Positions 51,342 to 60,263 are shown, numbered from the stretch's first letter. The stretch is 64,000 nucleotides of DNA from Kitasatospora aureofaciens (GCF_001188955.3 NZ_JPRF03000002.1:175497-239496), one strand, 5' to 3'. The notes: generated by a model from the letters alone, not told the origin. Numbers and translations are program-made.

Positions 51342-51494
51342 TTAGTGCATCTGGAACCCGTTGGCCGCAGCAATGATGATCACGATCAGGGCGATGAAGA
51401 TCAGGCAGCCACATCCGCTGTTGCCGAGCTGAAGTCCGGTGAGGAATGCTCTGGTGTGGTTGCCGTTACCGAACGGTCCTTTCAAGTCAGACAC
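51342..51494 (-). CDS. 50-aa single-span membrane peptide
   Basis: GTG at 51494 with GAGGAG before it. MSDLKGPFGNGNHTRAFLTG then GCGCLIFIALIVIIIAAANG: one strong membrane span with a Cys pair at its start. Unknown. The IS5 element is ~150 bp away. Confidence 0.55.
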   Translation of the reverse strand: MSDLKGPFGNGNHTRAFLTGLQLGNSGCGCLIFIALIVIIIAAANGFQMH

Positions 51495-51569
51495 GATTGT
51501 CTCCTCTGGCTGGCTTGGATTTGAGTGGTCAGTGAGTACACGACACCGGTCAAGGCGCCCGTCGCCCAT

Positions 51570-51960
51570 GAGTCTTTAAAACCAGGCGAAGGTTTTCGTG
51601 CCCCGTTCTCGGCTCAATGAGCCGTCCAATGACCGGTTGTAGAGGGGAGTTGCGGAACGGGCGCTTGTTGCCGGGACGCTGTCGGTGGTGTGAGTGCGTC
51701 CGGGGTCGAGGCGTCGGCGACCGCGGGGTGGGGCCTGTCGCCGTGCTGGTGTAGCCGCGGGTGTGGTGGGCACCGGGCGGTATGCGTTGCAGAAGCAGGC
51801 TTGCTGTTCGGCCCCCGCGGGCGGCCAGCCGCCCTTTGCGGCTGTGGCGCCCGCGGCGTCCTGGTTCAACTGCCCGGGGTGTCGGTGGCGGCTGGGTGCT
51901 GGGTGGCGTCGGCCGTGTGCTGCCCGCCGGGGCGGGCGGCACCGGGGCCAGGGGCCTGGG
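51570..51960. other. Gap without a supported gene
   Basis: Frames on both strands lack ribosome sites and family-like sequence. One plus-strand stretch (near 51780-51900) has several Cys and Trp codons, but no start. Confidence 0.35.
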
Positions 51961-52464
51961 TCATGTGCGTCGGGTGCAGGTGACGGTGAGGCCGTTGCCC
52001 TTTCCGCCGTCGTCGTAGGTGGGGAAGTGGAGGGTCAGCTGTGAGTTTTTGTAGGTGGCCTGGGCCGTGCGCCCGATGTCGCTGGACCAGCCGCCGTTCA
52101 GCTTGTACTGGCCGGTGAATCCGTCCTCGATGCTCTGCGTCATGTCCGGTACGACGAAGGGATCGTCGTCGTCGTACGACCGAACCCGCAGGTGGGTGCC
52201 GTCGAGTTCCCACTGGCCGGCGAGTTGCCATTGGGTGGTGGACCACCGGCCGTCCGTGGTGATGGTGAGCACTCCCTGGTGTCCGGCACTCGACTGGTAA
52301 TCCCACTCGCCCACGGCGAAGGCCTTGAGGGCCTGCTTCTTCGGGCTGCCTGCCTCGGTCTTGTTGCCGGTGCACGCGGCGACCAGGCTCGCCATGGTGC
52401 CCAGGGCGAGGTATCGCAGTGCGGTGCGGCGTCCTGCCAGCCGCGCGATGTCATGTCCCTTCAC
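51961..52464 (-). CDS. Lipoprotein, unknown function
   Basis: 167 aa from GTG 52464 with AAGGAGCG upstream. An RRTALRYLALGTMASLVAAC signal with twin Arg and lipobox Val-Ala-Ala-Cys suggests Tat- or Sec-exported lipoprotein. The mature part is a beta sandwich-like sequence: AVGEWDYQSSAGHQGVLTIT, TQWQLAGQWELDGTHLRVRS and ATYKNSQLTLHFPTYDDGGK. Resembles small extracytoplasmic lipocalin-type proteins in pattern only. It is the last minus-strand gene below the propeller gene cluster. Confidence 0.82.
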   Translation of the reverse strand: MKGHDIARLAGRRTALRYLALGTMASLVAACTGNKTEAGSPKKQALKAFAVGEWDYQSSAGHQGVLTITTDGRWSTTQWQLAGQWELDGTHLRVRSYDDDDPFVVPDMTQSIEDGFTGQYKLNGGWSSDIGRTAQATYKNSQLTLHFPTYDDGGKGNGLTVTCTRRT

Positions 52465-52479
52465 GGTTTCGCTCCTTGG

Positions 52480-52902
52480 GCTTTGATGCAGCGTAGGTTT
52501 GTTCTGATGGCTGTGGAACAGGGCGTTCGCGCTGGGTTCGAGCGCTACGGGCGCGCGGGAGCGGCGCGGCGGCGCAGCAGCTCGCGGGCGCCGGGGCCGC
52601 CCGCCCCCGCGTCCGCCCCCGGGTGTCCCGCGTGTGCTGGATGGTCCTCGCCCGCGTTCGCCCCTTTTCGCTCGGGCCGCGGATGACGCCGCGGTCTCAG
52701 CCCCACCAGTGGAGGGGCGCGCCGACGGGATGGCGGCGATGACGCTCATGCGGCCGTAGCCGTAGCCGCCGCAACCGCGGCCCATCGGCAGCGCCCGCCC
52801 CTGGAGCGCGGCGCGGTGGTGGCCGAGGGCCAGGCGGTAGAACGGCCACAGGATCGGGACGGCCACAGCGGCGATCTCGAACAGGCCCGGACCACTGCGC
52901 AC
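52480..52902 (-). other. Open frame upstream of the lipoprotein, doubtful gene
   Basis: A GTG near 52902 opens RSGPGLFEIAAVAVPILWPF YRLALGHH, which looks like a real membrane helix. The frame then becomes Arg/Pro-rich and runs without stop into the lipoprotein frame. Perhaps a small membrane protein gene whose stop was lost, or chance. Confidence 0.3.
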
Positions 52903-53023
52903 GGGGGCGTCTCCTCAAAGGTGGCGGGGTGGCGAGCTGGTTGCGGGCCGCGGACGGCCCGCCTGCGCCTCGGTGCGCCCCGCCCGGCCGGCTGCGTGGC
53001 CGGCGGGGCGGGGCTTGGGAGCG

Positions 53024-54544
53024 TCACATCCAGCCGAGGGGGTTGTGCCAGGTGAAGGACGGTACGGGGGGAACGAAGCGCTGGATCTGGCTCGTGGAGC
53101 CGAAGTGTTCGACGGCGAGGAAGTAGGCGCTGGCGCTGTCCCGACAGGACAGGCGATCGATGCTCGTGTCGCACGAGTTGTCCATGTCGTCCTTGAAGAC
53201 GACGTCGACGCGGTGCTTTGCCTCCTGGCCTTCACGGTTGGCGGCGAGGTCGTCCAGGTTGAGCAGGTCCTTGAAGTTGTGGTAGCCGAAGTCGTGGCGG
53301 GCGCACGCTGTGGCGAAGTCGAAGACGGGGCTCTTGTCGATGGCGGGGAAGTTGCAGTAGTTCGTGTCCCAGTTGAACTGGTAGCGGTCGGGCTTGCCCG
53401 CGAGGTGGGCCGCGCGTTCCTGGTTCCAGGCCTCGGTGGCGGCCGGGCCGGGCTGGGTCAGTTCCCTGAGGTGGGCTTTGCGTTCTTCCGGGCTGGCGGG
53501 CTGGGCGGGCGCCGCTCCGTGGTTGGTCCAGACGGCTTCCTTGCCGGTGTACTCGTAGAGGGCGGAGCCGTCGGGGGTGAGGCCGTAGAGGTGGTCGCCG
53601 GAGGTGGCGAACACGGCTCCGGGCTGGCCGATGGGGTTCCACCGGTTGGGGTGTCCGTTGTACTTGACGATGCCGCCCGTTCCGTCGGTCGCGTAGAGGG
53701 TGTTGGCGGCGTAGAGGTGCTCCGTGCGCTCGGCGCGCACGGCCTTCCACTTGTCGCCGGGGCCGGTGTACTCGGCCACGCCGGAGTGGTCGGCCGCGAG
53801 GCGGTAGAGGTTGTTGTCGGTGACCGCGAACTCGGCGCCGGGGCCGCCCAGGCGGGTCCACGCGGTGGCGTGGCCGTCGTAGCGGTAGATGTCGCCGGTG
53901 CCGTGCTGGGTGGCGTACAGGGGGCTGTCGGAGGGGGTGCCCGGGACGACCTTCGGGTTCAGCTTCATGGCGGGCGTTTCGCCCGTGTAGGTGTAGAGCC
54001 GGTCGGCCGGTCCGCCGACCTTGGTCCAGGTGTCGCCCCTGCCGGTGTACTCGTAGACGGCGGAGTGGTCGGGGCTGATGCCGTACAGGTGCTTGGCGGT
54101 GGCGGCGAAGTCGGCGCCGGGGCCGCCGATGCGGGTCCACGAATCGGTGGCGGAGTCGTAGCGGCGGATGTCCCCGTTGCCGGGGTCGGTGGCGTAGACG
54201 GTGTCCTCGCTCGCGTAGATGCGGGCGGCCCCGTCACCGATCTTGATCCAGCGGTCCTGGCTGCCGGCCCACCGATAGACCGCAGAGGGGTCCTTCGCCA
54301 GGCCGTAGGCGCTGTCCTTGGTCGCGACGAGGTCGCCGAACACGGCCACCGGGTTGGGGGGAGTGGTGAAGGCACGCTTGCCGGTGGCGGCGTTGGCGGA
54401 GATGCCGAGGGCGAGGACGCCCGCGATCACCAGGCACAGCAGCCGGACGATCCGGGCCGGCGTCCACGGCGTGGGCGACGGTTCGGGGGAGTGTTCGGCG
54501 GCCGGGTGGCCGCGCCGGGGGCGGGCGGGGAGTCGGAGTTTCAT
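53024..54544 (-). CDS. Membrane-anchored beta-propeller phospholipase A2
   Basis: 506 aa from the ATG at 54544. A hydrophobic segment at ~31-52 (IVRLLCLVIAGVLALGISAN) is a signal or anchor. Residues ~65-350 are six or more tectonin-like blades: HLYGISPDHSAVYEYTGRGD, DIRRYDSATDSWTRIGGPGA. The C-terminal ~120 residues are a prokaryotic phospholipase A2: YQFNWDTNYCNFPAIDKSPV, FDFATACARHDFGYHNFK with the His417-Asp418 dyad, and Cys for disulfides (CDTSIDRLSC). Such enzymes cut the sn-2 ester of phospholipids outside the cell. It lies downstream of the NlpC-like gene on the same strand. Confidence 0.88.
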   Translation of the reverse strand: MKLRLPARPRRGHPAAEHSPEPSPTPWTPARIVRLLCLVIAGVLALGISANAATGKRAFTTPPNPVAVFGDLVATKDSAYGLAKDPSAVYRWAGSQDRWIKIGDGAARIYASEDTVYATDPGNGDIRRYDSATDSWTRIGGPGADFAATAKHLYGISPDHSAVYEYTGRGDTWTKVGGPADRLYTYTGETPAMKLNPKVVPGTPSDSPLYATQHGTGDIYRYDGHATAWTRLGGPGAEFAVTDNNLYRLAADHSGVAEYTGPGDKWKAVRAERTEHLYAANTLYATDGTGGIVKYNGHPNRWNPIGQPGAVFATSGDHLYGLTPDGSALYEYTGKEAVWTNHGAAPAQPASPEERKAHLRELTQPGPAATEAWNQERAAHLAGKPDRYQFNWDTNYCNFPAIDKSPVFDFATACARHDFGYHNFKDLLNLDDLAANREGQEAKHRVDVVFKDDMDNSCDTSIDRLSCRDSASAYFLAVEHFGSTSQIQRFVPPVPSFTWHNPLGWM

Positions 54545-54679
54545 GGTGTGCCTCCTGGGATGGGCGGGCGGGTGTTCGGTCGTGCGGGACGTGGCGGACG
54601 CGAGCGCTGGCGGCCAGCCGGGTTTGGTGGCGGCGGACGCGGGCTGGTGGCGGGTCACGGGCCTTCAGGGCCGGACTGG

Positions 54680-56344
54680 TCAGGCGGCGATGGGGCCGCT
54701 GATCTTGGTCCAGTCGTCGCCTCGGCCGGTGTACTGGTAGATGGCGGTGTGGTCGGGGCTGACGCCGTACAGGTGTGTGTCGGTGGCTAGGAAGTTCGCG
54801 CCGGGGCCGCCGATGCGGGTCCAGGTGCGGTGTTCGCGGTCGTACTGCCGGATGTCGCCGGGGGTGGCGGGGGTGACCGGGTCGGTGGCGTAGAGGGTGC
54901 TGTGGCTGGTGTAGATCCGGTCGGTGCCCGTGCTGCGGACGCGGTCCCACACGCCGGGGGTGCCGGTGTACTCGTAGAGGCCGGTGTGGTCGGGGCTGAC
55001 GCCGAACACGTGGTCGGCGGTGGCGGCGAACTGGGCGCCGGGGCCGCCGATGCGGGTCCAGCGGCCGCTGGCGGCGTCGTACTGGTGGATGTCGCCGCCG
55101 ACGGCGGTGGCGGCGGTGTCCACGGCGTAGAGGGTGCCGGCGCTGGTGAGGATCCGGTCCGTGCCCGCGAGACGGACCCGGTTCCACACCCCGGGGGTGC
55201 CGGTGTACTCGTAAATGCCGGAGTGGTCGGGGCTGACGCCGTAGAGGCGGTCGGCGGTGGCGGCGAACTGGGCGCCGGGGCCGCCGATGCGGATCCACGG
55301 CCCGTCGACGCCGGCCTGGTGGGGTTCGCCGCCGGTGTTCTTGCGGGCGGGGTCGTACTGCCAGATGTCGCCGGTCGTGCGGTCGGTGGCGTAGAGGGTG
55401 CTGCGGCTGGTGTAGATGGCCCTGGTGGCGCCGCGGACCTTCACCCACGTGTCGCCCTTGCCGGTGTACTCCTCGACAGCCGTGTGGTCCGGGGCGATCC
55501 GGTACAGGCGGCTGCCGGTCGCGGCGACGCTGGTACCGGAGTCTGCGGGCGCGGGTGCCGGCGCAGGCACGGGTGCCGGCGTCGACGGTGCCGGACTCTG
55601 CGCGGGTGCCGACGTTGACGGTGCGGACGGTGTGGCGGCGGGTGCCGGCGAGGAGGCGGCCTCGTGGGCCGGTGCGGGCGCGGGTGTGGGTGCCGGAGGC
55701 TGTGGCGCGGGTGCCGGCGCGGGCGGGGTTTCGGAGATCTTGCGGTACCGCAGCGGCTGGTAGCCGGACGCGTCGTGACCGGCGATCTTCTGGTCGTTCC
55801 GGTTGGCGGAGGCAGCCATGGTCGGCACTCCCCGTCGGCTCTGCGCGATGTAGCGGAAGACGCCCTTGGCCTTGTCGGTCCAGCCGGCGAACAGGATGGC
55901 GTGTCCGCCGCTGGTCGTGTTCAGTGCGTCTCCGGGCTGCAGTTGCTCCCAGGTGGTCTTCTCGGCGACGTCCGACAGGTCGTCGGTGCTCCGGCTCCTG
56001 TCGAGCTGCCATGCCATGGAGATGAAACCGGAGCAGTCCTGCCGGTAGGGGCCGCCGGTGGGATCGTCTTGCCAGAAGTCGTACTTCTGGCCGTGGACTC
56101 CCTCGTGGGTGTACGGCACCTGCTTGGCCACCCAGTCCTCGGCGCGGGCCATGATCTGGTCGCGGGTGACCTGCCCGCCCGGGGTGGCACCGTGGCCGAT
56201 GGCACCGGTGGAGCGGGGCAGAACGTCGGTGGTCTCGTGCGTGGTGCTGTCGGCGTGTGCGGGCAGGACGGCGGCCCCGACGATGAGGGCGAGGCCGGTG
56301 AGCGCGGCCAGACGTTTCGGGTGAGGGCGCGGTGTGCGGCGCAT
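54680..56344 (-). CDS. Secreted NlpC/P60-like hydrolase with beta-propeller repeats
   Basis: 554 aa from the ATG at 56344. Signal peptide RLAALTGLALIVGAAVLPAH ADS. Catalytic domain ~60-200: YRQDCSGFISMAWQLD with nucleophile Cys104 and TTSGGHAILFAGWTDK with His148. A Pro/Ala linker (~205-290) leads to tectonin-like blades to the end: RLYGVSPDHSGIYEYTGTPG, DIHQYDAASGRWTRIGGPGA. NlpC/P60 enzymes cleave peptidoglycan stem peptides. The propeller probably binds a surface ligand. It is divergent from the HTH-membrane protein with the same blades. Confidence 0.88.
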   Translation of the reverse strand: MRRTPRPHPKRLAALTGLALIVGAAVLPAHADSTTHETTDVLPRSTGAIGHGATPGGQVTRDQIMARAEDWVAKQVPYTHEGVHGQKYDFWQDDPTGGPYRQDCSGFISMAWQLDRSRSTDDLSDVAEKTTWEQLQPGDALNTTSGGHAILFAGWTDKAKGVFRYIAQSRRGVPTMAASANRNDQKIAGHDASGYQPLRYRKISETPPAPAPAPQPPAPTPAPAPAHEAASSPAPAATPSAPSTSAPAQSPAPSTPAPVPAPAPAPADSGTSVAATGSRLYRIAPDHTAVEEYTGKGDTWVKVRGATRAIYTSRSTLYATDRTTGDIWQYDPARKNTGGEPHQAGVDGPWIRIGGPGAQFAATADRLYGVSPDHSGIYEYTGTPGVWNRVRLAGTDRILTSAGTLYAVDTAATAVGGDIHQYDAASGRWTRIGGPGAQFAATADHVFGVSPDHTGLYEYTGTPGVWDRVRSTGTDRIYTSHSTLYATDPVTPATPGDIRQYDREHRTWTRIGGPGANFLATDTHLYGVSPDHTAIYQYTGRGDDWTKISGPIAA

Positions 56345-56488
56345 GGCGGTTCCTTCGGGTGGTGGGCGGGGCCGCTGCCGGGATTGGCGGAAGCGGTGGA
56401 TCACCACGGTGGAACCTGATGTGATTGTGCGTCAGCGGCGAACGGGATGTGTTGGCTGTCTCCGCAGGTCAGCGGGGCCAAAGTCAAG

Positions 56489-56537
56489 CGAACTTCGGCG
56501 AACTTCGGCGAACGTTGCGAACTTGGGCGAACGTTCG
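56489..56537. promoter_or_regulatory. Five phased CGAACKT boxes in the divergent promoter
   Basis: CGAACTT at 56489, CGAACTT at 56499, CGAACGT at 56509, CGAACTT at 56518 and CGAACGT at 56528: spacing 10, 10, 9 and 10 bp, one helical turn each. The array lies between the secreted hydrolase (starting at 56344, leftward) and the HTH-membrane-propeller gene (starting at 56569, rightward). A cooperative operator is the natural reading. Confidence 0.75.
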
Positions 56538-56568
56538 TGCACGGGACGGTCATGAGCGAGGGGGAACC

Positions 56569-58458
56569 ATGGGCAGAGCGGGGCGGGGGCAGGGGCCGCT
56601 GAGGGGGCGCACCGAGCAGGCCAACACGCTCGCGCGGTACGTGCGGGATTTGACCGCCGACCGCACGGGGGACGAGCTGCACGCGCAGTACGGAGGAGTG
56701 AAGAGCGTGTGGAGCGAGTACCGTTCCGGCGCCAAGATCATTCCGTGGGAACGGCTCGAGGAACTGATCAAGGACCGCTTCCCTCACGCCCCCGAGCGGG
56801 AGACCGAGCTCCAGACCGCCCGCCGGCGGCGCAACGCTGCGCTGCGGGCCCAGACCGAGTTGTCGTCCGCGGCGGTAGCGCCGCCGTCGGCCCCGGCCTC
56901 GTCTCCCGGCCGTGAACGAGCCGCGCCCGGCGGCGAACGACCTGCGAACAATTCACTGACCAGCGAGGATGTGCCCGGACCGCCCAGCGAACAATCCGCC
57001 CACGAGGAGCCGGCCCTCGAAGGCGACGGGTCCGGGGACAGGGCACGGACAGTCCCCGGAAAGGAGGTCACCGGTGGTTCGCAGTCCGGCGCCGGACCTG
57101 CGGACGGGGCCACCCTCGATCCTGCCGCCGGGACCGGAACCAACCCGCTTCTCCCCGCCGGGACCGGAACCGACCTCCTTCCCCGCACCGGGACCGAGAC
57201 CCCCCGTCCCCCCGCCGGGACCGGCGCCGGATCCCGCCCCTCTGCCACCCCGGCTTCCCCCTCCACCGCTGGGCCGTCGGGTTCTCGGCCGGCCGGCGCA
57301 CCGGACGGTTCCCGACCGAACACCCGCGGCGGCTGGAGGCGCTGGCGGACCCCGGCGCAGTGGGCCGCTCTGCTGGCGCTGCTCGCGGCGGTGGTGGTCG
57401 CGAACCAGAACCAGCAGCCCCGGCACGGCGAGGACACCGCCGCGCCGGCTGTGACCGCTTCGCCGAACGGACTGTCCCTGCCGTCCGACCTGAACCTGCC
57501 GTCCTCGTCCCTGCCCGGGGCCCCGGCCACCGCGGCGGTGACGCCTTCCGGCGAGGCCGCGAGCCCGTTGTCCGCTTCGGGCCCGGCGGCATCCGTACCG
57601 ACACCCGGGCGGATCGCACCCTCGTCCCCGGCCGGCGGCGTGCCCCCGGCAGCGGCGGCCGCACCGGGTGGCCCCACCGTGGCCGCGACCGGTGCCCACT
57701 TGTACCGGATCACTCCGGACCACGCGGCCGTCGAGGAGTACACCGGCAAGGACGGCGCGTGGACGAAGGTCCGCGGCGCCGCCGGCAGCATCTTCACCAG
57801 CGCGACGACGCTGTACGCGACGGACCCGGCTTCCGGTGACATCGAGCAGTACGACCGTGGGCGCGGCACGTGGACGCGGATCGGGAATCCGGGAAGCGGT
57901 TTCGCCGCCACCGGCGACCACCTGTACGGGCTGAGCGTCGATCACCACGGCGTCTTCGAGTACACCGGCGCCGGGGACAGCTGGAAGCAGGTCCGCGGCG
58001 CCGCCGGCAGCATCTTCACCAGCGCGACGACGCTGTACGCGACGGACCCGGCCTCCGGTGACATCGAGCAGTACGACCGTGGGCGCGGCACGTGGACACG
58101 GATCGGGAATCCGGGGAGCGGCTTCGCCGCCACCGGCGACCACCTGTACGGAGTGAGCGTCAACCACTTCGGCGTCTTCGAGTACACCGGCGCCGGGGAC
58201 GGCTGGAAGCAGGTCCGCGGTGCGACCGACCGCATCTTCACCAGCCGCACCACCCTCTACGCGACCGACCTGACCACCGGCGACATCGAGCAGTACGACC
58301 GTGGGCGCGGCACCTGGACCCGCATCGGCGGCCCCGGCGCCACCTTCGCCGCCACCGACGACCATCTCTACGGCGTCAGCCCCGACCACTCCGGCGTCTT
58401 CGAGTACACCGGCGCCAACGGCGCCTGGACCAAGATCGGCGGCCCGGTCGCTCCCTGA
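56569..58458 (+). CDS. HTH-like/transmembrane/beta-propeller protein (candidate sensor)
   Basis: 629 aa, GGGGGAACC before ATG 56569. Residues 14-85 form an XRE-like helical domain (TLARYVRDLTADRTGDELHA, VWSEYRSGAKIIPWERLEEL). A Pro/Gly-rich linker follows, then one membrane span at ~264-279 (WAALLALLAAVVVAN). Outside, a second linker leads to tectonin-like blades from ~370 to the end (HLYRITPDHAAVEEYTGKDG, DIEQYDRGRGTWTRIG). The topology suggests an inside DNA- or protein-binding domain controlled by an outside propeller. Three 74-residue units near the C-terminus are almost identical. Confidence 0.85.
   Translation: MGRAGRGQGPLRGRTEQANTLARYVRDLTADRTGDELHAQYGGVKSVWSEYRSGAKIIPWERLEELIKDRFPHAPERETELQTARRRRNAALRAQTELSSAAVAPPSAPASSPGRERAAPGGERPANNSLTSEDVPGPPSEQSAHEEPALEGDGSGDRARTVPGKEVTGGSQSGAGPADGATLDPAAGTGTNPLLPAGTGTDLLPRTGTETPRPPAGTGAGSRPSATPASPSTAGPSGSRPAGAPDGSRPNTRGGWRRWRTPAQWAALLALLAAVVVANQNQQPRHGEDTAAPAVTASPNGLSLPSDLNLPSSSLPGAPATAAVTPSGEAASPLSASGPAASVPTPGRIAPSSPAGGVPPAAAAAPGGPTVAATGAHLYRITPDHAAVEEYTGKDGAWTKVRGAAGSIFTSATTLYATDPASGDIEQYDRGRGTWTRIGNPGSGFAATGDHLYGLSVDHHGVFEYTGAGDSWKQVRGAAGSIFTSATTLYATDPASGDIEQYDRGRGTWTRIGNPGSGFAATGDHLYGVSVNHFGVFEYTGAGDGWKQVRGATDRIFTSRTTLYATDLTTGDIEQYDRGRGTWTRIGGPGATFAATDDHLYGVSPDHSGVFEYTGANGAWTKIGGPVAP
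57769..58212 (+). repeat. Tandem 222-bp duplication inside the propeller gene
   Basis: Units start at 57769 and 57991 with GTCCGCGGCGCCGCCGGCAG, and a diverged third starts at 58213. The first two differ at only a few positions. Each encodes 74 aa, two propeller blades, so the array can grow or shrink by whole blade pairs. Confidence 0.88.
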
Positions 58459-58617
58459 CACCGGTCACCGGCCCGGCCTGAACACGTGAGCGGAGCCCGC
58501 AGCCCTCGACCTGCGCCCGGACCGGCGGAGGATGCCGCTGCCTGCCCGCCTACCTGGGGCCCGGCGGCATCTTGGACGGCCCGGCCAACATGCTCCGGTC
58601 TGGGTGACGACGCGGCG

Positions 58618-58833
58618 TCAGCGCCAGGTAACCTCGACGTGCTGCGCCAGGAAGGCCAGCGTGGCGAGGATCGCCCCGGCGCCGGTGTCCGACAGCACCG
58701 AGCCGAGCATCGGGCCCGGATCGCGCCAGGCCGGCCGCTTATGCCGCTCGGGCTGCGCCGGCGCCTGGGACCGCCGGGTGGCTGTGCTGGCGCGCGGCGC
58801 CGGGCTACGCCGCCGTGAAGTGCGCGTAGTCAT
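58618..58833 (-). CDS. 71-aa small membrane protein
   Basis: ATG at 58833: MTTRTSRRRSPAPRASTATR, a basic N-terminus, then GPMLGSVLSDTGAGAILATL AFLA, one membrane span. The ribosome site GGAGGGGAA present in the empty-site copy (1997-2010) has been split by the IS110 element, so translation is probably reduced. A 5' remnant of a paralogue is at 1922-1996. Confidence 0.55.
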   Translation of the reverse strand: MTTRTSRRRSPAPRASTATRRSQAPAQPERHKRPAWRDPGPMLGSVLSDTGAGAILATLAFLAQHVEVTWR

Positions 58834-58843
58834 GATGGTTCCC

Positions 58844-59040
58844 TAAGAATGTGAGGCGGTCCGGGAGGACCGGGTGTGGCTGATGATGGTTTGCCGCTGA
58901 TGGCTCGAGGAGAATGGCCGCCCGGTCCTTCGGGACGCTCCGACCACTGATTGAGAACTGCGGTCATCGCTGGTTAGGGACCTGTCGGCGGAGTGTTCTT
59001 CGGGCCACGCAAGTGCTGGTCACGGTGGGACGGAGCGACG
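58844..59040 (+). ncRNA. Candidate bridge (seeker) RNA region of IS110
   Basis: About 200 bp of non-coding left end before the transposase, against only ~20 bp on the right. In IS110-group elements the long left non-coding end encodes the bridge RNA that pairs with target and donor. I did not fold it. Inference from layout. Confidence 0.4.
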
Positions 59041-60249
59041 GGCTTGAGCGCGGTTCACGAGCGGATATGGGTCGGCGTCGACGCCGGCAAGGGGCACCAC
59101 TGGGCGGTCGCTGTCGACACAGACGGCGAGATCTTGTTCTCGACGAAGGTGGTCAACGACGAGTCGCAGATCCTTCACCTCATCGATGCCGCCCGGGAGA
59201 AGGCCGGCGAGATCCGGTGGGCGGTGGACATCTCCGGCCGTGCGTCGACCCTGCTGCTGGCCCTGCTGATCGGCCGCGGCCAGCATGTCGTCTACGTGCC
59301 CGGCCGCACCGTCAACCGCATGTCCGGCGCCTACCAGGGCGAGGGCAAGACCGACGCCAAGGACGGGCGCGTCATCGCCGACCAGGCCCGCACGCGCCCC
59401 AAGGGCTTCACCCGGCTGCACACCCCTCCTGAACTGGTCAGCACACTCCAACTGCTGACCAACTACCGGGCCGACCTGATCGCCGACCGGGTCCGCCTGA
59501 TCAACCGGCTGCGCGACCTGCTGGTCGGCATCTGCCCGGCCCTGGAGCGGGCCTTCGACTACTCCGCCGCCAAGGGCCCCGTCGTGATGCTGACCGAGTA
59601 CCAGACCCCGGCCGCCCTGCGCCGGATCGGCGTCAAGCGGCTCACGACCTGGCTGGAGCGCCGCAAGGTCCGCGGAGCCGACGTTGTCGCCGCGAAGGCC
59701 GTGGAGGCCGCGCAGTCGCAGATGACGGAACTGCCCGGCGAGAAGCGGGCCGCGAAGCTGGTCTGCGACCTCGCTCACCAGCTCCTGGCCCTGGACGAGC
59801 GGATCAAGGACAACGACCGGGAGATCCGCGAGACCTTCCGCACCGACGAGCGCGCCGAGATCATCGAGTCCATGCCCGGCATGGGCCCCGTCCTCGGCGC
59901 CGAGTTCGTCGCCATCGTCGGTGACCTGTCCGGCTACCTGGACGCGGGCCGTCTGGCCTCCCACGCCGGCCTGGCACCGGTCCCGCGCGACTCTGGCCGT
60001 CGGACCGGCAACTACCACCGGCCCAAGCGGTACAACCGGCGCCTGCGCTGGCTGTTCTACATGTCCGCTCAGACCGCGATGATGCGGCCCGGCCCGTCCC
60101 GCGACTACTACCTCAAGAAGCGCGGCGAAGGACTGATCCACACCCAGGCCCTGCTCGCGCTCGCCCGCCGCCGAGTGGACGTGTTGTGGGCGATGCTGCG
60201 TGACAAGAGGCTCTTCACCCCCGCTCCGCCGGTCACGCAGACGGCTTGA
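58993..60249 (+). CDS. IS110-family transposase (DEDD)
   Basis: Up to 418 aa; the native start may be the TTG near 59044, just before SAVHERIWVGVDAGKGHHWA. N-terminal RuvC-like DEDD domain: VGVDAGK (Asp), then WAVDISGRASTLLLALLIGR (Asp/Glu region) and EGKTDAKDGRVIADQA (Asp, Asp). The C-terminal transposase_20 domain has ESMPGMGPVLGAEFVAIVGD and GLAPVPRDSGRR with the catalytic Ser. Looks intact. Confidence 0.93.
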   Translation: MFFGPRKCWSRWDGATGLSAVHERIWVGVDAGKGHHWAVAVDTDGEILFSTKVVNDESQILHLIDAAREKAGEIRWAVDISGRASTLLLALLIGRGQHVVYVPGRTVNRMSGAYQGEGKTDAKDGRVIADQARTRPKGFTRLHTPPELVSTLQLLTNYRADLIADRVRLINRLRDLLVGICPALERAFDYSAAKGPVVMLTEYQTPAALRRIGVKRLTTWLERRKVRGADVVAAKAVEAAQSQMTELPGEKRAAKLVCDLAHQLLALDERIKDNDREIRETFRTDERAEIIESMPGMGPVLGAEFVAIVGDLSGYLDAGRLASHAGLAPVPRDSGRRTGNYHRPKRYNRRLRWLFYMSAQTAMMRPGPSRDYYLKKRGEGLIHTQALLALARRRVDVLWAMLRDKRLFTPAPPVTQTA

Positions 60250-60263
60250 CACGATCATTGAGA

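Noticed and set aside
51694..52044. Plus-strand frame with Cys and Trp
   Set aside because: Starts in unsupported sequence and overlaps the lipoprotein gene antisense.
54234..56012. Minus-strand Arg/His-rich frame overlapping two propeller genes
   Set aside because: It is the +1 frame of the repeat-rich propeller genes; periodicity comes from the repeats.
57769..58458. The 222-bp repeats as a CRISPR or integron array
   Set aside because: They are in-frame coding repeats giving protein blades.
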